DNA of 64,000 bases, from positions 1 to 64,000 of the forward strand of contig JASFXZ010000142.1 in NCBI GenBank assembly GCA_032209605.1. The letters run 5' to 3'. Shown piece by piece: positions 1 to 15,192 of the stretch. The notes beneath the pieces are model-generated. The model ran no database searches and was not told the DNA's origin. It was given only the letters and a program-made list of their open reading frames with translations. Origin of the DNA: Mactromeris polynyma. Taxonomy: Eukaryota > Mollusca > Bivalvia > Venerida > Mactridae. The translations under genes and the position numbers were made by a program. How positions within the stretch are numbered: the stretch's first letter is position 1; each line of letters begins with the position of its first letter.

Positions 1-1000
1 CCTAAAATTTATATATAATATGTTATATTTACTATTTTCAATGCAATTAATGAGGAAAATAGTGTTCAACAGTTGATTATATTGGCCTAATATACCTATA
101 GAATATGCACAAATTACAAATTACAATGCAATTTATGGGTATATTTGTGTTCATTTATAAATATATTGACCTAAAAGGCATATAGAATGTGTTATAATCA
201 CTGTTTTGAATGCATTTAGTGAGGAAAACAGAGCTCACCTTTTGATTACATTGACCCAATATACCTGAAAAATATGCTCAATTTACCTCCTTCACTGCAA
301 TTTATGGGTATATTTGAGTTCATTTTTGAATATTTTGGCAACAAATTCATATAAAACATGTTATAATTACTATTTTGAATGCAATTAGTGAGGAAAACAG
401 AGTTCATCTTTTGATTACATTGACCTAATATACATGAAGAATATGCACAATGTCCCACTTTCAATGCAATTGATGGGTATATTTGAGTGCATTTATGAAT
501 ATATTGACCTAAAATTCATACATAATATTTTGTATTTACTATTTCAATGCATTTAATGAGGAAAACATAGTTCACCTGTTGCTTATATTGACCTAATGTT
601 CCCAAAGGATATGCACAATTTACCTCATTCAATGCAAATTATGGGTGTATTTGAGTTCATTTTTGAATATATTGGCAACAAATTCATATAAAACATGTTA
701 TATTTACTATTTTGAATGCAATTAGTGAGGAAAATAGAGTTCACCTGTTGATTATATTGACCTAATATACCTATGGATTATGTAAAATTTCCTATTTTGA
801 ATGCAATTTATGGGTATATTTCAGTCCTTCTGTGAATATATTGACATAAAATTCATATATAATATGTTATATTCACTGTTTTGAATGCAATTAGTGAGGA
901 AAATAGAGTTGACCTTTTGATTTCATTGACCTAATACACCTAAAGAATATGCACAATTTCCCATTTTCAGTGCTGTTTATGGGTATATTTGAGTTCATTT
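1..1000. repeat. Higher-order unit 0, 3' part only
   Basis: Satellite dimers from the end of a unit that begins before the window. Details such as two (not three) copies of 'aaattac' near 110-125 and 'gggtgtatttgag' near 644 are shared with the end of unit 3 (13.75-14.29 kb), not with units 1, 2 or 4. This places it one 13,646-bp super-period upstream of unit 3. Confidence 0.85.
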
Positions 1001-1635
1001 TGCGTATGGTGGACGGAGCTCCGCAAAAACACGCCGTATGTTAAACATTTAACCGGTTCTCACTCGTTGGAAATAAAGAAATTACCCTCACTCGTTGGAA
1101 ATGAATACTTTGACCATATTATCCGGTCATTTTACGGTATTTGCGGGGCCGAAATGTAGGTCCCAGTTATTGTAAAGCAAGGCGAAGTGTATAATATAAC
1201 CTACTTCTAGTTCAGTTTGAATACTTTGAGGTACAGTGAATATAAATTCGTTACATTTTTAGACAACCCTTCATTTAAGCATCATATGATTTATACTATG
1301 AAATACAGAATACTAAAAGTGATAAAAAAGAAGAACCATATAACCTTATAGCTTAAAACATGCTAAGGTTTGCTAAAAGAGTTTTTAATTAACTTGAAAG
1401 ATATGAGATGGGTTTGAAAAAAGCCATCTGACACAAATTAAATAAATACACCAAAATTCAAGTATTAAATGGTTATGTATAGAATGTTGTAATCATCTTA
1501 GTATTTGAATTTCATTAATTAATAAGAATTTCAGATAGTTAGGCTATATGATCAGATTACTTGAAAAATTAGAGTGTCTCATTCGAAATATTGTTATGCT
1601 CAGGTCCGCAAATAAACAACCTGAAATAACAGTTA
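1001..1635. repeat. Non-satellite spacer of the higher-order unit (first of five copies)
   Basis: This 635-bp segment has no resemblance to the 83-bp monomer and occurs once per unit, at 1001, 5664, 10161, 14647 and 21872. It opens with a more GC-rich part containing GGAGCTCC, two copies of CACTCGTTGGAAAT about 30 bp apart (near 1059 and 1088) and 'cggtatttgcggggccgaaatg'-like sequence; the rest is AT-rich. I see no reading frame of note in it. It may be the remains of the mobile element whose internal tandem repeats seeded the array; that is inference. Confidence 0.75.
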
Positions 1636-4600
1636 AATTCATATATACATGTCCCATGTTATATTTACTATTTTGAATGCAATTAGTGAGGAAAATAGAG
1701 TTCACCTGTTGATTATATTGACCTAATATACTAATAGAATATGCACAATTTCCCACTTTCAAGGCAATTTATAGGTATATTTGAGTTCAAGAGTGTCTAT
1801 ATTGACCTACAATTCATATATAATATGTTATATTCAGTGTTTTGAATGCAATTAGTGAGTAAAATAGAATTCAATTGTTGATTATATTGACCTAATATAC
1901 CTCTAGATTATGTCTAATTTCCTATTTTGAATGCAATTTATGGGTATATGTCAGTCCTTTTGTGAATATATTGACATAACATTCATATATAATGTGTTAT
2001 ATTTACTATTGTGAATGCAATAAATGGGGAAAATAGAGTTCACTTATGTTATTATATTGACCAAATATACCTATATAATATGCACAATTTCCCACTTTCA
2101 ATGCAATTTATGGTATATTTGAGTTCATTTGTGGATCTATTGACCTAAAAGTCATATATAATGTGTGATATTCACTGTTTTGAATGCAATTAGTGAGGAA
2201 AGTAGAGTTCACCTTTTGATTACATTGACCTAATATATCAAAAGGTAATGCACAATTTCACACTTTCTATTTGCAATTTATGAGTATATTTGAGTTCATT
2301 TGTGAATATATTGACCTTAAATACATCTATAAAGTGTAGATCTTACTATTTTGAATGCAATTAGTGAGGGAAATAGAGTTCACCTGTTGATGATATGGAA
2401 CTTAATGTACCTAAAGAATATACACAATTTTCCACTTTCAATGCAATTGATGGGTATATTTGAGTTCATTTTTGAATATATTGAACTCAAATGCATATAT
2501 AATGTGTGATATTCACTGTTTTGAATGCAATTAGTGAGGAAAACAGAGTTCACTTTTTGATTACATTGACCTAATATACCTAAAGAATATGCACAATTTC
2601 CCACTTTCAATGGAATTCATGGGTATATTTGAGTTCATTTTTGAAAATATTGACCTTAAACACATCTAAAAGTGTAAATCTTACTATTTTGAATACAATT
2701 AGTGAGGGAAATAGAGTTCACTTTTTGATTACATTGACCTAATATACCTAAAGAATATGCACAATTTCCCACTTTCAATGGAATTCATGGGTATATTTGA
2801 GTTCATTTTTGAAAATATTGACCTTAAATACATTTACAGTGTGTAAATTTTACTATTTTGAATGCAATTAGTGAGGGAAATAGAGTTCACCTGTTGATTA
2901 TATTGACCTAATATACTAATATAATATGCACAATTTCCCACTTTCAAAGCAATTGATGGGTATATTTGAGTTCAAGAGTGACTATATTGACCTAAAATTC
3001 ATATATACTATGTTATATTCAGTGTTTTGAATGCAATTAGTGAGTAAAACAGAATTCACCTGTTGATTATATTGACCTAATATACCTATAGATTATGTCT
3101 AATTTCCTATTTTGAATGCAATTTATGGGTATATGTCAGTCCTTTTGTGAATATATTGACATAACATTCATATATAATGTGTTATATTTACTATTTTGAA
3201 TGCAATAAATGGGGAAAATAGAGTTCACTTATGTTATTATATTGACCAAATATACCTATATAATATGCACAATTTCCCACTTTCAATACAATTTATGGTA
3301 TATTTGAGTTCATTTGTGGATCTATTGACCTAAAAGTCATATACAATTTGTTATATTTACTATTTTGAATGCAATTAGTGAGTAAAATAGAGTTCACCTT
3401 TTGATTATATTGACCTATTTTACCTGAAGAATATGCACAATTTACAACTTACAATGCAATTCATGGGTATAATTGTTTTTAATTGTGGATATACTGACCT
3501 AAAAGTCATATATAATGTGTGATATTCACTGTTTTGAATGCAATTAGTGAGGAAAGTAGAGTTCACCTTTTGATTACATTGACCTAATATATCAAAAGGT
3601 AATGCACAATTTCACACTTTCTATTTGCAATTTATGAGTATATTTGAGTTCATTTGTGAATATATTGACCTTAAATACATCTATAAAGTGTAAATCTTAC
3701 TATTTTGAATGCAATTAGTGAGGGAAATAGAGTTCACCTGTTGATGATATGGAACTTAATGTACCTAAAGAATATACACAATTTTCCACTTTCAATGCAA
3801 TTGATGGGTATATTTGAGTTCATTTTTGAATATATTGAACTCAAATGCATATATAATGTGTGATATTCACTGTTTTGAATGCAATTAGTGAGGAAAACAG
3901 AATTCACTTTTTGATTACATTGACCTAATATACCTAAAGAATATGCACAATTTCCCACTTTCAATGGAATTCATGGGTATATTTGAGTTCATTTTTGAAA
4001 ATATTGACCTTAAACACATCTAAAAGTGTAAATCTTACTATTTTGAATACAATTAGTGAGGGAAATAGAGTTCACCAGCTGATGATATGGAACTAATGTT
4101 CCTAAAGTATGTACACAATTTTCCACTTTGAATGCAATTTATGGGTTTAAATGAGTTTATTTTTGAATATATTGACCCAAAATTACTATTTTGAATGCAA
4201 TTAGTGAGGAAAACAGAGTTCACCTGTTGATATTATTGACCTATATTCCTAAAGAATATGCACAATTTCCCATTTTCAAGCAATTGATGGGTATATTTTA
4301 GTGCATTTGTGAATATATTGACCTAAAATTCATATATAATATGTTGTATTTACTATTTCAATGCATTTAATGAGGAAAACATAGTCCACCTGTTGATTAT
4401 ATTGACCTAATGTTCCCAAAGGATATGCACAATTTACCATTTTCAAGCAATTGATGGGTATATTTTAGTGCATTTTTGAATATATTGACCTAAAATTCAT
4501 ATATAATATGTTGTATTTACTATTTCAATGCATTTAATGAGGAAAACATAGTCCACCTGTTGATTATATTGACCTAATGTTCCCAAAGGATATGCACAAT

Positions 4601-5663
4601 TTACCTCATTCAATGCAATGTATGGGTATATTTGAGTTCATTTTGGAATATATTGACCTAAAATTTATATATAATATGTTATATTTACTATTTTCAATGC
4701 AATTAATGAGGAAAATAGTGTTCAACAGTTGATTATATTGGCCTAATATACCTATAGAATATGCACAAATTACAAATTACAAATTACAATGCAATTTATG
4801 GGTATATTTGTGTTCATTTATAAATATATTGACCTAAAAGGCATATAGAATGTGTTATAATCACTGTTTTGAATGCATTTAGTGAGGAAAACAGAGCTCA
4901 CCTTTTGATTACATTGACCCAATATACCTGAAAAATATGCTCAATTTACCTCCTTCACTGCAATTTATGGGTATATTTGAGTTCATTTTTGAATATTTTG
5001 GCAACAAATTCATATAAAACATGTTATAATTACTATTTTGAATGCAATTAGTGAGGAAAACAGAGTTCATCTTTTGATTACATTGACCTAATATACATGA
5101 AGAATATGCACAATGTCCCACTTTCAATGCAATTGATGGGTATATTTGAGTGCATTTATGAATATATTGACCTAAAATTCATACATAATATTTTGTATTT
5201 ACTATTTCAATGCATTTAATGAGGAAAACATAGTTCACCTGTTGCTTATATTGACCTAATGTTCCCAAAGGATATGCACAATTTACCTCATTCAATGCAA
5301 ATTATGGGTATATTTGAGTTCATTTTTGAATATATTGGCAACAAATTCATATAAAACATGTTATATTTACTATTTTGAATGCAATTAGTGAGGAAAATAG
5401 AGTTCACCTGTTGATTATATTGACCTAATATACCTATGGATTATGTAAAATTTCCTATTTTGAATGCAATTTATGGGTATATTTCAGTCCTTCTGTGAAT
5501 ATATTGACATAAAATTCATATATAATATGTTATATTCACTGTTTTGAATGCAATTAGTGAGGAAAATAGAGTTGACCTTTTGATTTCATTGACCTAATAC
5601 ACCTAAAGAATATGCACAATTTCCCATTTTCAGTGCTGTTTATGGGTATATTTGAGTTCATTT
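1001..5663. repeat. Higher-order unit 1 (4663 bp)
   Basis: It starts with the non-satellite spacer (1001 to about 1635), followed by about 24 dimers. It carries one extra dimer near 2640-2830 that units 2 and 3 lack; unit 4 has the same extra dimer and the same net length. Confidence 0.9.
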
Positions 5664-8600
5664 TGCGTATGGTGGACGGAGCTCCGCAAAAACACGCCGT
5701 ATGTTAAACATTTAACCGGTTCTCACTCGTTGGAAATAAAGAAATTACACTCACTCGTTGGAAATGAATACTTTGACCATATTATCCGGTCATTTTACGG
5801 TATTTGCGGGGCCGAAATGTAGGTCCCAGTTATTGTAAAGCAAGGCGAAGTGTATAATATAACCTACTTCTAGTTCAGTTTGAATACTTTGAGGTACAGT
5901 GAATATAAATTCGTTACATTTTTAGACAACCCTTGATTTAAGCATCATATGATTTATACTATGAAATACAGAATACTAAAAGTGATAAAAAAGAAGAACC
6001 ATATAACCTTATAGCTTAAAACATGCTAAGGTTTGCTAAAAGAGTTTTTAATTAACTTGAAAGATATGAGATGGGTTTGAAAAAAGCCATCTGACACAAA
6101 TTAAATAAATACACCAAAATTCAAGTATTAAATGGTTATGTATAGAATGTTGTAATCATCTTAGTATTTGAATTTCATTAATTAATAAGAATTTCAGATA
6201 GTTAGGCTATATGATCAGATTACTTGAAAAATTAGATTGTCTCATTCGAAATATTGTTATGCTCAGGTCCGCAAATAAACAACCTGAAATAACAGTTAAA
6301 TTCATATATACATGTCCCATGTTATATTTACTATTTTGAATGCAATTAGTGAGGAAAATAGAGTTCACCTGTTGATTATATTGACCTTATATACTAATAG
6401 AATATGCACAATTTCCCACTTTCAAAGCAATTTATAGGTATATTTGAGTTCAAGAGTGTCTATATTGACCTAAAATTCATATATAATATGTTATATTCAG
6501 TGTTTTGAATGCAATTAGTGAGTAAAATAGAATTCAATTGTTGATTATATTGACCTAATATACCTCTAGATTATGTCTAATTTCCTATTTTGAATGCAAT
6601 TTATGGGTATATGTCAGTCCTTTTGTGAATATATTGACATAACATTCATATATAATGTGTTATATTTACTATTGTGAATGCAATAAATGGGGAAAATAGA
6701 GTTCACTTATGTTATTATATTGACCAAATATACCTACATAATATGCACAATTTCCCACTTTCAATGCAATGTATGGTATATTTGAGTTCATTTGTGGATC
6801 TATTGACCTAAAAGTCATATATAATGTGTGATATTCACTGTTTTGAATGCAATTAGTGAGGAAAGTAGAGTTCACCTTTTGATTACATTGACCTAATATA
6901 TCAAAAGGTAATGCACAATTTCACACTTTCTATTTGCAATTTATGAGTATATTTGAGTTCATTTGTGAATATATTGACCTTAAATACATCTATAAAGTGT
7001 AGATCTTACTATTTTGAATGCAATTAGTGAGGGAAATAGAGTTCACCTGTTGATGATATGGAACTTAATGTACCTAAAGAATATACACAATTTTCCACTT
7101 TCAATGCAATTGATGGGTATATTTGAGTTCATTTTTGAATATATTGAACTCAAATGCATATATAATGTGTGATATTCACTGTTTTGAATGCAATTAGTGA
7201 GGAAAACAGAGTTCACTTTTTGATTACATTGACCTAATATACCTAAAGAATATGCACAATTTCCCACTTTCAATGGAATTCATGGGTATATTTGAGTTCA
7301 TTTTTGAAAATATTGACCTTAAATACATTTACAGTGTGTAAATTTTACTATTTTGAATGCAATTAGTGAGAGAAATAGAGTTCACCTGTTGATTATATTG
7401 ATCTAATATACTAATATAATATGCACAATTTCCCACTTTCAAAGCAATTGATGGGTATATTTGAGTTCAAGAGTGACTATATTGACCTAAAATTCATATA
7501 TACTATGTTATATTCAGTGTTTTGAATGCAATTAGTGAGTAAAACAGAATTCACCTGTTGATTATATTGACCTAATATACCTATAGATTATGTCTAATTT
7601 CCTATTTTGAATGCAATTTATGGGTATATGTCAGTCCTTTTGTGAATATATTGACATAACATTCATATATAATGTGCTATATTTACTATTTTGAATGCAA
7701 TAAATGGGGAAAATAGAGTTCACTTATGTTATTATATTGACCAAATATACCTATATAATATGCACAATTTCCCACTTTCAATACAATTTATGGTATATTT
7801 GAGTTCATTTGTGGATCTATTGACCTAAAAGTCATATACAATTTGTTATATTTACTATTTTGAATGCAATTAGTGAGTAAACTAGAGTTCACCTTTTGAT
7901 TATATTGACCTATTTTACCTGAAGAATATGCACAATTTACAACTTACAATGCAATTCATGGGTATAATTGTTTTTAATTGTGGATATATTGACCTAAAAG
8001 TCATATATAATGTGTGATATTCACTGTTTTGAATGCAATTAGCGAGGAAAGTAGAGTTCACCTTTTGATTACATTGACCTAATATATCCAAAGGTAATGC
8101 ACAATTTCACACTTTCTATTTGCAATTTATGAGTATATTTGAGTTCATTTGTGAATATATTGACCTTAAATACATCTATAAAGTGTAAATCTTACTATTT
8201 TGAATGCAATTAGTGAGGGAAATAGAGTTCACCTGTTGATGATATGGAACTTAATGTACCTAAAGAATATACACAATTTTCCACTTTCAATGCAATTGAT
8301 GGGTATATTTGAGTTCATTTTTGAATATATTGAACTCAAATGCATATATAATGTGTGATATTCACTGTTTTGAATGCAATTAGTGAGGAAAACAGAATTC
8401 ACTTTTTGATTACATTGACCTAATATACCTAAAGAATATGCACAATTTCCCACTTTCAATGGAATTCATGGGTATATTTGAGTTCATTTTTGAAAATATT
8501 GACCTTAAACACATCTAAAAGTGTAAATCTTACTATTTTGAATACAATTAGTGAGGGAAATAGAGTTCACCAGCTGATGATATGGAACTAATGTTCCTAC

Positions 8601-10160
8601 AGTATGTACACAATTTTCCACTTTGAATGCAATTTATGGGTTTAAATGAGTTTATTTTTGAATATATTGACCCAAAATTACTATTTTGAATGCAATTAGT
8701 GAGGAAAACCGAGTTCACCTGTTGATATTATTGACCTATATTCCTAAAGAATATGCACAATTTCCCATTTTCAAGCAATTGATGGGTATATTTTACTGCA
8801 TTTTTGAATATATTGACCTAAAATTCATATATAATATGTTGTATTTACTATTTCAATGCATTTAATGAGGAAAACATAGTCCACCTGTTGATTATATTGA
8901 CCTAATGTTCCCAAAGGATATGCACAATTTACCATTTTCAAGCAATTGATGGGTATATTTTAGTGCATTTTTGAATATATTGACCTAAAATTCATATATA
9001 ATATGTTGTATTTACTATTTCAATGCATTTAATGAGGAAAACATAGTCCACCTGTTGATTATATTGACCTAATGTTCCCAAAGGATATGCACAATTTACC
9101 TCATTCAATGCAATGTATGGGTATATTTGAGTTAATTTTTGAATATATTGACCTAAAATTTATATATAATATGTTATATTTACTATTTTCAATGCAATTA
9201 ATGAGGAAAATAGTGTTCAACAGTTGATTATATTGGCCTAATATACCTATAGAATATGCACAAATTACAAATTACAAATTACAATGCAATTTATGGGTAT
9301 ATTTGTGTTCATTTATAAATATATTGACCTAAAAGGCATATAGAATGTGTTATAATCACTGTTTTGAATGCATTTAGTGAGGAATAAACAGAGCTCACCT
9401 TTTGATTACATTGACCCAATATACCTGAAAAATATGCTCAATTTACCTCCTTCACTGCAATTTATGGGTATATTTGAGTTCATTTTTGAATATTTTGGCA
9501 ACAAATTCATATAAAACATGTTATAATTACTATTTTGAATGCAATTAGTGAGGAAAACAGAGTTCATCTTTTGATTACATTGACCTAATATACATGAAGA
9601 ATATGCACAATGTCCCACTTTCAATGCAATTGATGGGTATATTTGAGTGCATTTATGAATATATTGACCTAAAATTCATACATAATATTTTGTATTTACT
9701 ATTTCAATGCATTTAATGAGGAAAACATAGTTCACCTGTTGCTTATATTGACCTAATGTTCCCAAAGGATATGCACAATTTACCTCATTCAATGCAAATT
9801 ATGGGTATATTTGAGTTCATTTTTGAATATATTGGCAACAAATTCATATAAAACATGTTATATTTACTATTTTGAATGCAATTAGTGAGGAAAATAGAGT
9901 TCACCTGTTGATTATATTGACCTAATATACCTATGGATTATGTAAAATTTCCTATTTTGAATGCAATTTATGGGTATATTTCAGTCCTTCTGTGAATATA
10001 TTGACATAAAATTCATATATAATATGTTATATTCACTGTTTTGAATGCAATTAGTGAGGAAAATAGAGTTGACCTTTTGATTTCATTGACCTAATACACC
10101 TAAAGAATATGCACAATTTCCCATTTTCAGTGCTGTTTATGGGTATATTTGAGTTCATTT
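5664..10160. repeat. Higher-order unit 2 (4497 bp)
   Basis: Spacer 5664 to about 6298, then about 23 dimers. Diagnostic differences: 'attacactcactcg' instead of 'attaccctcactcg', 'cccttgatttaag' and 'ttagattgtctc'. All are shared with unit 5. Confidence 0.9.
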
Positions 10161-13100
10161 TGCGTGGTGGACGGAGCTCCGCAAAAACACGCCGTATGTT
10201 AAACATTTAACCGGTTCTCACTCGTTGGAAATAAAGAAATTACCCTCACTCGTTGGAAATGAATACTTTGACCATATTATCCGGTCATTTTACGGTATTT
10301 GCGGGGCCGAAATGTAGGTCCCAGTTATTGTAAAGCAAGGCGAAGTGTATAATATAACCTACTTCTAGTTCAGTTTGAATACTTTGAGGTACAGTGAATA
10401 TAAATTCGTTACATTTTTAGACAACCCTTCATTTAAGCATCATATGATTTATACTATGAAATACAGAATACTAAAAGTGATAAAAAAGAAGAACCATATA
10501 ACCTTATAGCTTAAAACATGCTAAGGTTTGCTAAAAGAGTTTTTAATTAACTTGAAAGATATGAGATGGGTTTGAAAAAAGCCATCTGACACAAATTAAA
10601 TAAATACACCAAAATTCAAGTATTAAATGGTTATGTATAGAATGTTGTAATCATCTTAGTATTTGAATTTCATTAATTAATAAGAATTTCAGATAGTTAG
10701 GCTATATGATCAGATTACTTGAAAAATTAGAGTGTCTCATTCGAAATATTGTTATGCTCAGGTCCGCAAATAAACAACCTGAAATAACAGTTAAATTCAT
10801 ATATACATGTCCCATGTTATATTTACTATTTTGAATGCAATTAGTGAGGAAAATAGAGTTCACCTGTTGATTATATTGACCTTATATACTAATAGAATAT
10901 GCACAATTTCCCACTTTCAAAGCAATTTATAGGTATATTTGAGTTCAAGAGTGTCTATATTGACCTAAAATTCATATATAATATGTTATATTCAGTGTTT
11001 TGAATGCAATTAGTGAGTAAAATAGAATTCAATTGTTGATTATATTGACCTAATATACCTCTAGATTATGTCTAATTTCCTATTTTGAATGCAATTTATG
11101 GGTATATGTCAGTCCTTTTGTGAATATATTGACATAACATTCATATATAATGTGTTATATTTACTATTGTGAATGCAATAAATGGGGAAAATAGAGTTCA
11201 CTTATGTTATTATATTGACCAAATATACCTACATAATATGCACAATTTCCCACTTTCAATGCAATGTATGGTATATTTGAGTTCATTTGTGGATCTATTG
11301 ACCTAAAAGTCATATATAATGTGTGATATTCACTGTTTTGAATGCAATTAGTGAGGAAAGTAGAGTTCACCTTTTGATTACATTGACCTAATATATCAAA
11401 AGGTAATGCACAATTTCACACTTTCTATTTGCAATTTATGAGTATATTTGAGTTCATTTGTGAATATATTGACCTTAAATACATCTATAAAGTGTAGATC
11501 TTACTATTTTGAATGCAATTAGTGAGGGAAATAGAGTTCACCTGTTGATGATATGGAACTTAATGTACCTAAAGAATATACACAATTTTCCACTTTCAAT
11601 GCAATTGATGGGTATATTTGAGTTCATTTTTGAATATATTGAACTCAAATGCATATATAATGTGTGATATTCACTGTTTTGAATGCAATTAGTGAGGAAA
11701 ACAGAGTTCACTTTTTGATTACATTGACCTAATATACCTAAAGAATATGCACAATTTCCCACTTTCAATGGAATTCATGGGTATATTTGAGTTCATTTTT
11801 GAAAATATTGACCTTAAATACATTTACAGTGTGTAAATTTTACTATTTTGAATGCAATTAGTGAGAGAAATAGAGTTCACCTGTTGATTATATTGACCTA
11901 ATATACTAATATAATATGCACAATTTCCCACTTTCAAAGCAATTGATGGGTATATTTGAGTTCAAGAGTGACTATATTGACCTAAAATTCATATATACTA
12001 TGTTATATTCAGTGTTTTGAATGCAATTAGTGAGTAAAACAGAATTCACCTGTTGATTATATTGACCTAATATACCTATAGATTATGTCTAATTTCCTAT
12101 TTTGAATGCAATTTATGGGTATATGTCAGTCCTTTTGTGAATATATTGACATAACATTCATATATAATGTGTTATATTTACTATTTTGAATGCAATAAAT
12201 GGGTAAAATAGAGTTCACTTATGTTATTATATTGACCAAATATACCTATATAATATGCACAATTTCCCACTTTCAATACAATTTATGGTATATTTGAGTT
12301 CATTTGTGGATCTATTGACCTAAAAGTCATATACAATTTGTTATATTTACTATTTTGAATGCAATTAGTGAGTAAAATAGAGTTCACCTTTTGATTATAT
12401 TGACCTATTTTACCTGAAGAATATGCACAATTTACAACTTACAATGCAATTCATGGGTATAATTGTTTTTAATTGTGGATATATTGACCTAAAAGTCATA
12501 TATAATGTGTGATATTCACTGTTTTGAATGCAATTAGTGAGGAAAGTAGAGTTCACCTTTTGATTACATTGACCTAATATATCCAAAGGTAATGCACAAT
12601 TTCACACTTTCTATTTGCAATTTATGAGTATATTTGAGTTCATTTGTGAATATATTGACCTTAAATACATCTATAAAGTGTAAATCTTACTATTTTGAAT
12701 GCAATTAGTGAGGGAAATAGAGTTCACCTGTTGATGATATGGAACTTAATGTACCTAAAGAATATACACAATTTTCCACTTTCAATGCAATTGATGGGTA
12801 TATTTGAGTTCATTTTTGAATATATTGAACTCAAATGCATATATAATGTGTGATATTCACTGTTTTGAATGCAATTAGTGAGGAAAACAGAATTCACTTT
12901 TTGATTACATTGACCTAATATACCTAAAGAATATGCACAATTTCCCACTTTCAATGGAATTCATGGGTATATTTGAGTTCATTTTTGAAAATATTGACCT
13001 TAAACACATCTAAAAGTGTAAATCTTACTATTTTGAATACAATTAGTGAGGGAAATAGAGTTCACCAGCTGATGATATGGAACTAATGTTCCTAAAGTAT

Positions 13101-14646
13101 GTACACAATTTTCCACTTTGAATGCAATTTATGGGTTTAAATGAGTTTATTTTTGAATATATTGACCCAAAATTACTATTTTGAATGCAATTAGTGAGGA
13201 AAACAGAGTTCACCTGTTGATATTATTGACCTATATTCCTAAAGAATATGCACAATTTCCCATTTTCAAGCAATTGATGGGTATATTTTAGTGCATTTTT
13301 GAATATATTGACCTAAAATTCATATATAATATGTTGTATTTACTATTTCAATGCATTTAATGAGGAAAACATAGTCCACCTGTTGATTATATTGACCTAA
13401 TGTTCCCAAAGGATATGCACAATTTACCATTTTCAAGCAATTGATGGGTATATTTTAGTGCATTTTTGAATATATTGACCTAAAATTCATATATAATATG
13501 TTGTATGTACTATTTCAATGCATTTAATGAGGAAAACATAGTCCACCTGTTGATTATATTGACCTAATGTTCCCAAAGGATATGCACAATTTACCTCATT
13601 CAATGCAATGTATGGGTATATTTGAGTTCATTTTGGAATATATTGACCTAAAATTTATATATAATATGTTATATTTACTATTTTCAATGCAATTAATGAG
13701 GAAAATAGTGTTCAACAGTTGATTATATTGGCCTAATATACCTATAGAATATGCACAAATTACAAATTACAATGCAATTTATGGGTATATTTGTGTTCAT
13801 TTATAAATATATTGACCTAAAAGGCATATAGAATGTGTTATAATCACTGTTTTGAATGCATTTAGTGAGGAAAACAGAGCTCACCTTTTGATTACATTGA
13901 CCCAATATACCTGAAAAATATGCTCAATTTACCTCCTTCACTGCAATTTATGGGTATATTTGAGTTCATTTTTGAATATTTTGGCAACAAATTCATATAA
14001 AACATGTTATAATTACTATTTTGAATGCAATTAGTGAGGAAAACAGAGTTCATCTTTTGATTACATTGACCTAATATACATGAAGAATATGCACAATGTC
14101 CCACTTTCAATGCAATTGATGGGTATATTTGAGTGCATTTATGAATATATTGACCTAAAATTCATACATAATATTTTGTATTTACTATTTCAATGCATTT
14201 AATGAGGAAAACATAGTTCACCTGTTGCTTATATTGACCTAATGTTCCCAAAGGATATGCACAATTTACCTCATTCAATGCAAATTATGGGTGTATTTGA
14301 GTTCATTTTAGAATATATTGGCAACAAATTCATATAAAACATGTTATATTTACTATTTTGAATGCAATTAGTGAGGAAAATAGAGTTCACCTGTTGATTA
14401 TATTGACCTAATATACCTATGGATTATGTAAAATTTCCTATTTTGAATGCAATTTATGGGTATATTTCAGTCCTTCTGTGAATATATTGACATAAAATTC
14501 ATATATAATATGTTATATTCACTGTTTTGAATGCAATTAGTGAGGAAAATAGAGTTGACCTTTTGATTTCATTGACCTAATACACCTAAAGAATATGCAC
14601 AATTTCCCATTTTCAGTGCTGTTTATGGGTATATTTGAGTTCATTT
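10161..14646. repeat. Higher-order unit 3 (4486 bp)
   Basis: Spacer 10161 to about 10794, then about 23 dimers. The spacer begins 'tgcgtggtgg', three bases shorter than the 'tgcgtatggtgg' of the other units. Confidence 0.9.
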
Positions 14647-15192
14647 TGCGTATGGTGGACGGAGCTCCGCAAAAACACGCCGTATGTTAAACATTTAACC
14701 GGTTCTCACTCGTTGGAAATAAAGAAATTACCCTCACTCGTTGGAAATGAATACTTTGACCATATTATCCGGTCATTTTACGGTATTTGCGGGGCCGAAA
14801 TGTAGGTCCCAGTTATTGTAAAGCAAGGCGAAGTGTATAATATAACCTACTTCTAGTTCAGTTTGAATACTTTGAGGTACAGTGAATATAAATTCGTTAC
14901 ATTTTTAGACAACCCTTCATTTAAGCATCATATGATTTATACTATGAAATACAGAATACTAAAAGTGATAAAAAAGAAGAACCATATAACCTTATAGCTT
15001 AAAACATGCTAAGGTTTGCTAAAAGAGTTTTTAATTAACTTGAAAGATATGAGATGGGTTTGAAAAAAGCCATCTGACACAAATTAAATAAATACACCAA
15101 AATTCAAGTATTAAATGGTTATGTATAGAATGTTGTAATCATCTTAGTATTTGAATTTCATTAATTAATAAGAATTTCAGATAGTTAGGCTA

